Shown: one piece after another, positions 8,247-14,833 of the stretch
Position numbering within the stretch: position 1 is the stretch's first letter
Layout of the letters: each line of letters opens with the position of its first letter
DNA from: Bacteroides fragilis
Lineage (GTDB): Bacteria > Bacteroidota > Bacteroidia > Bacteroidales > Bacteroidaceae
DNA length: 64,000 nucleotides
Assembly: GCF_019583405.1 (NCBI RefSeq)
Contig: NZ_SZUU01000002.1
Span: forward strand, 558,001-622,000
Direction of reading: 5' to 3'
Notes under the pieces: generated by a model
What the model was told of the DNA's origin: nothing
Seen by the model: the letters and a program-made list of their open reading frames with translations, nothing else
Database searches by the model: none
Position numbers and translations under genes: made by a program

Positions 8247-9278
8247 ATGGCAAAAGAAATAATAATAAATGATAGCGAGTACGCTCAAATATTACAGCTG
8301 GCAGTCTCTGAAATTCAGACCGCTCGCACTATCATTGCCCGGCAAGTAAACACTTCCGTCAATTCTGTATATTGGAATATCGGAAAGTTGCTCTTTGATA
8401 GAAATTTAGAGAGTGGATATGGTAGTGGCGTAGTTAAACGATTATCAGTGGATTTGAAAGAACAGTTTCCGGATATGGGATTGTCTCCTCGTAATCTATG
8501 GGATATGAAGCGTTTTTATGAAAGATATAAAACTTGTGATTCAAAACTGCGACAAGCTGTCGCAGTTTTACCTTGGGGACATAATTTATTATTGATAAAC
8601 AAGATAGATGACAATAATGCTGTGAAATTTTATGCAGAAGAGTGCTTGCAGAAAGGTTGGTCGAGAGATATGTTACTCAATGCAATAAAGATGAATACTT
8701 ACGCAGCTCATCAGACACAAATCAAAACGAATAATTTTGATTCGGTCTTACCTGTAGCACAAGCAGACTATGCAAATGAGGTCTTTAAAAGTTCATACAA
8801 CTTGGGGTTTCTTGGGATAACAGAACCGGTTAAAGAGCTGGAATTGGAGAAGCGGCTGGTTGCTAAAATCAGATCGTTTATACTGGAGTTAGGTAAGGGA
8901 TTTTCTTTTATTGGAAACCAATACCGTCTGGAGTATAACAACAAGGAATATGCGGTGGATATGCTATTCTTTCACAGGGGTTTGCGGTCACTTGTTGCCA
9001 TCGAATTGAAGATCGGTGCTTTTAAGGCAGAATATGTAGGCAAAATGAACCTATATCTTTCACTTCTTGATCGTTTAGAGAAAGCTGAAGGAGAGAACCC
9101 ATCAATCGGTATAATCCTTTGTGCCGACAAGGATCATTTAGATGTAGAAATCGCTTTGCAAGATATAAACAAGCCTATCGGGGTAGCTGAATATCAACTA
9201 CTGTTACCTAAAGACGAACTTCAGGCGTTGCTTATCCAAGAGATTAATTCTATGGAAGAAAATAGGGATATTCCGTAA
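8247..9278 (+). CDS. DUF1016 (YhcG-type) PDDEXK nuclease, 343 aa
   Basis: Residues 1-160 form the helical DUF1016 N-terminal domain (SVYWNIGKLLFDR.., LSPRNLWDMKRFYERY.., LPWGHNLLLINK). Residues about 175-335 form the PDDEXK nuclease-fold C-terminal domain, with Asp238 (YAVDMLFF) and Glu253-Leu-Lys255 (AIELKIGAFK) as the metal-binding core. The family occurs widely in mobile islands and next to restriction genes. Its exact substrate is not established. It is intact and starts 38 bases after the broken sbcD. The start at 8247 is preceded by an A-rich stretch. A second, clearly different DUF1016 gene lies at 13136-14278 on the opposite strand, so two paralogues bracket the radical SAM gene. Confidence 0.85.
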   Translation: MAKEIIINDSEYAQILQLAVSEIQTARTIIARQVNTSVNSVYWNIGKLLFDRNLESGYGSGVVKRLSVDLKEQFPDMGLSPRNLWDMKRFYERYKTCDSKLRQAVAVLPWGHNLLLINKIDDNNAVKFYAEECLQKGWSRDMLLNAIKMNTYAAHQTQIKTNNFDSVLPVAQADYANEVFKSSYNLGFLGITEPVKELELEKRLVAKIRSFILELGKGFSFIGNQYRLEYNNKEYAVDMLFFHRGLRSLVAIELKIGAFKAEYVGKMNLYLSLLDRLEKAEGENPSIGIILCADKDHLDVEIALQDINKPIGVAEYQLLLPKDELQALLIQEINSMEENRDIP

Positions 9279-9613
9279 ATGTTCCTCTTTCTTCACAATA
9301 GTCGTAAGCAATCTAATATTTTATTTATCAATAAAATAATCTTAATTAATCCTTTATTTTTCTGAACACAAAGATAGATTCCAAAAATAAAACGGCAACA
9401 CCAAGCCCTACGGATTCTGATAAATTTCTTCCTTTTTCGTTCCTTAAAAGAGTAAATTTATCAAAAGAGCTACTTTATTTATTCTCTCCATATAGTTAAT
9501 GCTTATCAGAGAAAAAAAGGAAAAAATATGTTGGTTACATTAGGGTACTATAGTGTCAATTCTTCTTGCTTTAGGTACTATTTTCTCAGCCAATTCGTTT
9601 TAGTGATAACCTC
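9279..9613. other. Intergenic region between convergent genes
   Basis: This 335-base AT-rich gap separates the plus-strand DUF1016 gene from the end of the minus-strand radical SAM gene. It holds a 9-base inverted repeat GATAAATTT/AAATTTATC (9419-9427 and 9454-9462) and an apparent promoter at 9369-9398 pointing left with no gene in front of it. No coding frame stands out. Confidence 0.5.
9369..9398 (-). promoter_or_regulatory. Orphan Bacteroides promoter facing the DUF1016 gene
   Basis: CAAAGATA (9369-9376) is TATCTTTG on the minus strand, and CAA (9396-9398) gives a TTG 19 bases upstream. Transcription would run antisense to the DUF1016 gene at 8247-9278. It is either a relic of a deleted gene or makes an antisense RNA. 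Confidence 0.45.
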
Positions 9614-11578
9614 CTATTTTTTCGTAGATTGAACATACTGGTTAACTAATGCTATCATTTCATTTTTTACGTCTTTGATAAAAACGGACTCACTCATTGA
9701 TTTCAATTCATCAAGCGTTACCCATTTGACCTCTGTGTGATTTATAGATTTAGGTTCACCACTTTTATACATACATAAAAAGAATACTCCTTGAATTGGT
9801 GATTGTTTATTCGGTGATATATAATAGAATCGATGGATTTTGTTAATAACTTCAACATCAAGCCCCATCTCTATTTTAAAATGCCTTTTTACGCCATCAT
9901 TAAATAATTCACCGGGTCTTAATTGTCCTCCACAACCTTCGTATTTATCAGGAAATAAATCTCTATCTGGACTTCTTCGAGCTATCAATATGGAAATTAT
10001 TTCATTCTCTTGTTTAATACAAAGTCCTGCAACATGCACCTCTACTAAATGTTTATAATCTTCTCTATTTATCAACAATGAAGTGCTATTTTTATCATTA
10101 AAATCAATACAATTTTTATGAAAATCGCCACTACTGTCTATTGAGAAAATATTTTGTCTACTTGGACATATAGTATCTTCGCAGATAGGAATAATCAATT
10201 CAATATTTTTAATAAATGAAACATCTCCAAAATCCCCATTAATTATTTTCTGATATGTTTTTAATAAATCTGTTTTTGAATTATTCCTTGTTCTTATTGG
10301 ATATGAAATAGTAATATCCTCAAATTTTTTATCTCGCCAAAAATCGATGAATTTTTTTGTATTGGAAAGAAAGTAAGAATCTCCAATGACATTAATATTA
10401 AATCGAATATTTAATGATTGACATTTTGATAAAAATTCAACTACCTTGTCAAATGCATTGTTGTTTTTTTCTATGTGTTTAGTTTTACAATAATTATCAT
10501 TCTTATATCCTTCCAAGCTAACAACAAACTTGTCAAACTTACTAAATTGATTTATTTTATCAATTAAAGCAATTTGATTATGATAATAAATCCCATTAGT
10601 GCATATGGAAAATTTCATTACTGGAGATTCGTTTATTTTTTCTACTATATCAAATAAATTACTAATAAGGAAAGGTTCTCCTCCTGATAATACCATTTTT
10701 TCTACTTGATATTTACTTATATTATTGTAAATTTTATCATAATTAACATTTATATTTATGGGATTTGTATCAACCTCTATGTCAATAAAACAATGGCGAC
10801 AATGTGTAGAACAATGATGTGTCATTCTCCAACAGACTGTTTTAATCTTGTCATTAAATCTACATAATCTAATATTTGAAGTTGGATAATTAGTCTTTTT
10901 GTATAGCATAATTAATTTATTGTAAACGTATTTCAAATCTTTATATACGCTTAAATTTTCAAACTCGTCAATATCTTTAAATATTAACTTAGGATTTTTT
11001 TGCAGATTCTTTAATTTGAAAGCATAATACATGGAAATATGATATTTTTCTTTTGATGTTTTATTATCTCCAAATTCTTGTATCATAAAAAAAGGAGGAG
11101 GCGTGATATTATGATTCAAATATTCTCTGAAGAATTTTTTTTCTTCATCTGTCTTCAATAAATCCTTAAGTAAATATTCTCTATTATTTCCAGAATAAGA
11201 TAGGTCAATCAATTCAATATCTATATCTTCCAGCCCTGTTTCTTTTCGTATTGTTTCAATCATTTTTTTAAATGGTGTTTCCAAGGACATATTTAGCATT
11301 GGCTTATTCGTTCTATAATAAGAACCAGGCTGCATATGTAAACCGTTATTGTTTTTTATCAATAACATCTTGTTATTTTCATCAATAATTATTGCAGATA
11401 CAGCAAATACCCCCTTTGGATGTAAAATATGTAGTCTAAAAATAGTATAATACGCCGAACATATAATAAATATAAATATACCTGTTAGTATGTATATACT
11501 ACCACAGTCATTTGCGATAGCGTAAAGGAGATTACCTATGCTAAAGATTACTGGTATCCAATCTAGTATCAATTTCAT
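9614..11578 (-). CDS. Membrane-anchored NUDIX - radical SAM - NUDIX protein
   Basis: A 654-residue protein with an unusual domain order. Residues 5-20 and 28-47 are two hydrophobic helices. Residues about 56-215 look like a divergent NUDIX domain (GVFAVSAIIIDENNKMLLIK, then IETIRKETGLED in place of the usual Nudix box). Residues about 245-440 are a radical SAM core with C256-x3-C260-x2-C263 for the [4Fe-4S] cluster, GGEPF at 299-303 and CTNG at 326-329. C466, C471 and C490 (ICEDTICPSR.., HKNC) resemble a twitch/SPASM-type second cluster site. Residues about 512-645 are a second NUDIX domain with a Nudix-like box at 551-573 (G-x5-E then RHFKIEMGL), in which one of the catalytic glutamates is Ile. 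Base composition is far more AT-rich than the flanking core genes, which points to transfer. It stands alone on its strand inside the decayed island. The reaction is unknown; a nucleotide-derived substrate is plausible from the NUDIX domains. Confidence 0.75.
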   Translation of the reverse strand: MKLILDWIPVIFSIGNLLYAIANDCGSIYILTGIFIFIICSAYYTIFRLHILHPKGVFAVSAIIIDENNKMLLIKNNNGLHMQPGSYYRTNKPMLNMSLETPFKKMIETIRKETGLEDIDIELIDLSYSGNNREYLLKDLLKTDEEKKFFREYLNHNITPPPFFMIQEFGDNKTSKEKYHISMYYAFKLKNLQKNPKLIFKDIDEFENLSVYKDLKYVYNKLIMLYKKTNYPTSNIRLCRFNDKIKTVCWRMTHHCSTHCRHCFIDIEVDTNPININVNYDKIYNNISKYQVEKMVLSGGEPFLISNLFDIVEKINESPVMKFSICTNGIYYHNQIALIDKINQFSKFDKFVVSLEGYKNDNYCKTKHIEKNNNAFDKVVEFLSKCQSLNIRFNINVIGDSYFLSNTKKFIDFWRDKKFEDITISYPIRTRNNSKTDLLKTYQKIINGDFGDVSFIKNIELIIPICEDTICPSRQNIFSIDSSGDFHKNCIDFNDKNSTSLLINREDYKHLVEVHVAGLCIKQENEIISILIARRSPDRDLFPDKYEGCGGQLRPGELFNDGVKRHFKIEMGLDVEVINKIHRFYYISPNKQSPIQGVFFLCMYKSGEPKSINHTEVKWVTLDELKSMSESVFIKDVKNEMIALVNQYVQSTKK

Positions 11579-11616
11579 ATTATATTAATAGATGAGGTTT
11601 AACTTGTTTATATAGA

Positions 11617-11624
11617 CAAAAATA
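11617..11624 (-). promoter_or_regulatory. -7 promoter element for the NUDIX-rSAM-NUDIX gene
   Basis: CAAAAATA on the plus strand is TATTTTTG on the minus strand, matching TAnnTTTG, about 39 bases upstream of the ATG at 11578. A TATATTTG box on the plus strand (11637-11644) points the other way, so the short gap may hold divergent promoters. Confidence 0.45.
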
Positions 11625-11658
11625 TGAATATTTATTTATATTTGCATCTTTTGAAATG

Positions 11659-11935
11659 TTATTGTTTAGCCAAGCTATACTTTTTTTCAATCCGCTCCGC
11701 AAGGTTAGTCATATCCTCATTAATTTTGGTACGGGTTATATCCGCATAGATTTGAGTAGTGGAAATGCTTCGATGTCCTAATGTTTGGCTTATCGTTTCT
11801 ATTGGAACACCCATTGAAAGCCAAGAGTTGCATAGCTATGTCTTGCCTTGTGATAGGTTAGCCGCTTCTCGATATTGGCTGTTTTGGCTATCTTTTTCAA
11901 CTGAATATCAGCATTTTCTATTGTGCACAACCTAA
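11659..11935 (-). pseudogene. Tyrosine recombinase C-terminal fragment with frameshift
   Basis: Read on the minus strand, IENADIQLKKIAKTANIEKR leads into LTYHKARHSYATLG, the H-x-x-R box of tyrosine recombinases. The frame then slips by one base. The new frame reads SMGVPIETISQTLGHRSISTTQ and IYADITRTKINEDM, covering the second His (LGH) and the catalytic Tyr (QIYA), and ends in a TAA at 11659-11661. The N-terminal part is missing: to the right the sequence changes to a different element. The fragment cannot make an active enzyme. It may be the other half of an integrase such as the one at 6871-7302, or come from a separate element. Confidence 0.7.
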
Positions 11936-12815
11936 AGACCTTTCCATCAAGCCCGGCAAAAGCCGTATTCCGGTATTTCTCAATAAGTAGTCCAGATCCG
12001 AAAAGGGGAAGATCCCGAAGTGGAAGGCAAAAAACTGGTGAAGAACAGCGAACTCAACGATGAAAGGCGTATCGCCAAACTTGCCCGCCGGTATAAGTTC
12101 GACGAACACCAGCTTCCGTGGAAAGAACTCGCCGTATTGGGAATTGACAAGCAACTCTTGTTCGACAACCATTGCATGGGTGAGATACTGAAAGGAAGGA
12201 TTACCTCAATGGCTTTCCCCATCAGCAAGGAAGTGAACGGTGAAAAGAAGGATATGGAGGAAGCCTGTTTCCTCTGCATCAAGGGCGAGGATGGCAAGGT
12301 GCAACTGAAAAACCCTAAGCAGGCTCGACAAACCGCAGTATGACCTACCTGCCTATAAGGGAATATTCACGGACGAGGAAAAGCTGTCGCTTAAAGACAC
12401 TGGAACTTTGGGGGCAGTCAAGGAGATGAAGGACACCCATACAGGAACGGTCTGCAACTGTTATGTATCTTTCCATGAACCGAGCAACCGTATCATTACC
12501 ATGCCGGTGGATGCTATCAAGATACCCGATTACATATACAGTAAAAGACTGGATGACAAACAGAAGCAAATCCTTGCGTCAGGAGGCCGGCTTCCCATCA
12601 ACGACATACAACGCAAAAACGACACACTGCTTTCCGGGGTTGCTTTCGTCGATCCGAGAATAATGGACATCGCATTCAAGCAGTCCGGCGAACAGCTGAA
12701 AGTCAACGACACTATCATGGGTGCCAAAATCACGCCTGAACAGAAGAAGATGCTCCAGAACCATGAAATGGTCTTCTTCCAATTCATGAAGCCTTGCAAT
12801 AATGGCATCTATATT
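11936..12815 (+). pseudogene. DUF3945-like conjugative-element protein, frameshifted
   Basis: Three open pieces on the plus strand read as one protein. The first (QPKDLSIKPGKSRIPVFLNK) ends in TAG at 11988. The second (about 11990-12343) contains LARRYKFDEHQLPWKELAVLG and ITSMAFPISKEVNGEKKDM. The third (about 12324-12815) contains YKGIFTDEEKLSLKDTGTLG and SKRLDDKQKQILASGGRLP. These resemble the repeated DUF4099/DUF3945 modules of Bacteroides conjugative and mobilizable elements. At least two frameshifts separate the pieces. The sequence stops abruptly after KMLQNHEMVFFQFM, where the family normally continues. The GC content is higher than in the radical SAM gene beside it, so the island is a mosaic. 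Non-functional. Confidence 0.6.
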
Positions 12816-12840
12816 CATTACATCCATATATGTTATGGTT

Positions 12841-13125
12841 TTAATCCAAGACTTTTTGAGCGACCTTTATTGCTTCTTTTTTCAAATTATCATTGTCCTC
12901 TTCAATAGCGTCAAGTACTTTGTCTGCAAGCCATAGCGTTAAGAGTTCCTTTTCATCAACCTTAAATTGTTTGGCAAGGGTAATTACCTACTCACGTTTT
13001 GCTCTTCTATCGCCACGTTCAATTTTGCTAAACATAGGAGTGTCTATTTCAAGAATAGCCGCTAATTGCCGTTGAAGCAATCCTTGTTCCTCTCTTAATT
13101 CTTTTATTCTCTTTCCCAATAACAT
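12841..13125 (-). pseudogene. XRE-family regulator interrupted by an amber stop
   Basis: From the ATG at 13125 the minus strand reads MLLGKRIKELREEQGLLQRQ, then LAAILEIDTPMFSKIERGDR, RAKRE, and a TAG at codon 46 (12990-12988). The same frame then continues VITLAKQFKVDEKELLTLWL.. KVAQKVLD to a TAA at 12841, 94 codons in all. Residues about 5-60 are a Cro/C1 HTH, so the stop cuts the HTH domain before its last helix. A single CAG-to-TAG change would explain it. It starts 10 bases after the DUF1016 gene ends and was probably co-transcribed with it as its regulator. A truncated 45-residue peptide is unlikely to bind DNA. Confidence 0.7.
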
Positions 13126-13135
13126 ATGTAATGAA

Positions 13136-14278
13136 TTAAAGAAGTTTTTCTAATTCTTCTACAGGAGGGAGCAGTCTCTTTAGACGCTCATCCATATCGG
13201 CAGTAGTCTTATATGTCGCCACACCCATAGGCTTGTCATAGTCTTGGATTACATACTCAACAAATTTCTTATTGGCACTCTTGCAAAGAATGATTCCTAT
13301 AGACGGATTCTCATTAGGCTTGCGTACTTCATCATCCAAAATACGCAGATATGCCGCCAATTGACCTAAATACGAGGTCTTGAACGGACCATCTTTCAAT
13401 TCCACACAAACAAGAGCAGCCAACTCTCTATTGAAGAATAGCAAGTCCGGAAACTCCTCTACACCGAATTTTTCCAAATGATATTGGTTGCCTACAAATG
13501 TAAAATCCTTGCCGAATGTCATAATAAACTCTTTCACATTCTGCACTATGCTTTGTTCGATTACCCGTTCATCTCTATCCTTGTCCCTAACAAACAACTC
13601 TTCGGTGTTGATAAAGTCAAGCAGATATTCATCTTTGAACATCGTGATTGCACGATATGCCTGTAGCTGACCAGGGATTGTTTTCTTGAAATTATTTGTC
13701 AACTCACCTTGATGACTATACAAATCGTCATTTATCATTCGTTCCAAATCCTCTACCTTTGCTTTTGTGTCAGCTGCGAATTGAATGTAGAATTTTCGTT
13801 GCTCTGTATCCTTGACTTTGCTGATGATAACATAATGGTGGGTAAAACCAATGTTCATAAATGCTGCAATCGGGAAATTTGCATCTATCTTAAACTGCAC
13901 TGTAGGCAATTCATTCGTTCCAACGAACGAATTATGCTTTTCGCTTATTAAATTGTTCGTTTCAACGAACGAATTGTCCGAAAGCATCTGCCACTCCTCA
14001 TAGAATGTACGCATCTTTCGTAAGCTTGCTGCGGAAAAGCCTCTTAACCCGGGTAATTCTTTACGAAGTTGTTCGCTGATTGCTTCAATGAATCCCTTGC
14101 CCCAATTCTTATTGCGGGTATTCACAGAGACAAATCGTCCAATGCCGTAGTAAAGTGCTAATTGTTCTTGGTTAATTATAGCCAAGGCTCGTTGTTGGCT
14201 TTGCAAAATCGCACCTTTAATTGCTTGAACAGCATTGGTGAGTTCTGTATATTTCATTGTATTAATAATATTGCTCAT
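13136..14278 (-). CDS. DUF1016 (YhcG-type) PDDEXK nuclease, 380 aa
   Basis: Residues about 1-190 are the DUF1016 helical N-terminal domain (LALYYGIGRFVSVNTRNKNW.., FSAASLRKMRTFYEEW). Residues about 235-370 are the nuclease-fold domain with Asp278 (EEFPDLLFF) and Glu293-Leu-Lys295 (VCVELKDGPF). It is a distinct paralogue of the 343-aa protein at 8247-9278. Between the two halves of the N-terminal domain the peptide NSFVETNN is repeated as NSFVGTNE (102-109 and 116-123). At DNA level these are two palindromic units (13913-13932 and 13955-13970), suggesting small palindromic inserts tolerated in frame. It is followed after 10 bases by the broken XRE gene. An upstream inner Met (MKYTEL, residue 8) is a possible alternative start. 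Confidence 0.85.
   Translation of the reverse strand: MSNIINTMKYTELTNAVQAIKGAILQSQQRALAIINQEQLALYYGIGRFVSVNTRNKNWGKGFIEAISEQLRKELPGLRGFSAASLRKMRTFYEEWQMLSDNSFVETNNLISEKHNSFVGTNELPTVQFKIDANFPIAAFMNIGFTHHYVIISKVKDTEQRKFYIQFAADTKAKVEDLERMINDDLYSHQGELTNNFKKTIPGQLQAYRAITMFKDEYLLDFINTEELFVRDKDRDERVIEQSIVQNVKEFIMTFGKDFTFVGNQYHLEKFGVEEFPDLLFFNRELAALVCVELKDGPFKTSYLGQLAAYLRILDDEVRKPNENPSIGIILCKSANKKFVEYVIQDYDKPMGVATYKTTADMDERLKRLLPPVEELEKLL
13913..13970. repeat. Two palindromic units inside the DUF1016 coding region
   Basis: ATTCGTTC-caac-GAACGAAT (13913-13932) and GTTCGTT-tc-AACGAAC (13955-13970) are related palindromes in direct repetition, about 40 bases apart, encoding the repeated peptide NSFV(E/G)TN. 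Confidence 0.6.
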
Positions 14279-14697
14279 TTTAATATCAAATTATTGTATA
14301 TATCTTGAATAGTCAATATTTGACAACAAATTTAGTAAAAAGATTCTATAAGCAACCTTAGTTGTCCATTATTTTTTCTCCTAACCCAATAAATAGACTA
14401 CTACCTTTTTCTTTCCGTTGGCATAAACTATTCAAAACCTTTAGCCTTATTTTGCTTGCCTCGTATGTTTTTAAGCCTAACCCCATTGATATACAAAATG
14501 ATGCAGAACGATGAAACGTAATGCCACAAAGAAAAATCAGACTCTGTCATCGGGTAATGATTTGAAAACTGTCCGCCTTCATTCCCTTGCTTTATTGCCA
14601 TTGTTCCTATTTCCGAGCTTCTCTGTTTAATGCGTTATGAATCAGTTCTTAACGCATATATTCACTTTTTTGTTCCGAGAGGGGCAGCCGGATGTAA

Positions 14698-14736
14698 TTG
14701 TGCGATAGTGAACTGCCTTTGTGCGTGTCCGCACAA
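14698..14736. promoter_or_regulatory. Probable enhancer (UAS) for a sigma-54 activator
   Basis: TTGTGCG-tgtc-CGCACAA (14719-14736) is a perfect palindrome with 7-base arms. A further half-site TTGTGCG lies at 14698-14704. The palindrome centre is about 90 bases before the expected transcription start of the permease gene, a usual distance for a bacterial enhancer-binding protein. Confidence 0.55.
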
Positions 14737-14790
14737 TAATAAGAGAACGTTCGGGAATATATTGTATTATATAATAGCTACTTAGCTATA

Positions 14791-14806
14791 TGGCATGATT
14801 CTTGCA
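14791..14806 (+). promoter_or_regulatory. Sigma-54 (RpoN) promoter
   Basis: TGGCATGATTCTTGCA matches the -24/-12 consensus TGGCAyr-N4-yTGCA. The invariant GG (14792-14793) and GC (14804-14805) are exactly 10 bases apart. Transcription should start near 14817, 17 bases before the ATG at 14834. No TAnnTTTG box is seen here. Confidence 0.75.
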
Positions 14807-14833
14807 AGCATAAAGAAAAAACAGTAATAGAAC

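Larger units (their letters stand above)
14279..14833. other. Right border of the island, 555 bases without a firm gene
   Basis: The left part (14279-14620) is leftover sequence. A 39-codon plus frame from 14511 begins MKRNATKKNQTLSSGNDLK, reminiscent of short leaders before mobilization genes, but it runs into non-coding sequence and is not called. The right part holds the sigma-54 promoter (14791-14806) and its upstream palindrome (14698-14736) serving the permease gene. The island/core junction is probably between 14300 and 14650. Confidence 0.45.

Noticed and set aside
12345-12827. Several short minus-strand frames over the DUF3945-like region
   Set aside because: The plus-strand reading, joined over frameshifts, matches a mobile-element family; the minus frames are shadows.
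14511-14630. A 39-codon plus-strand frame beginning MKRNATKKNQ
   Set aside because: It is too short, has no promoter or partner gene, and sits in island debris. It may be the start of a lost mobilization gene but cannot be supported.
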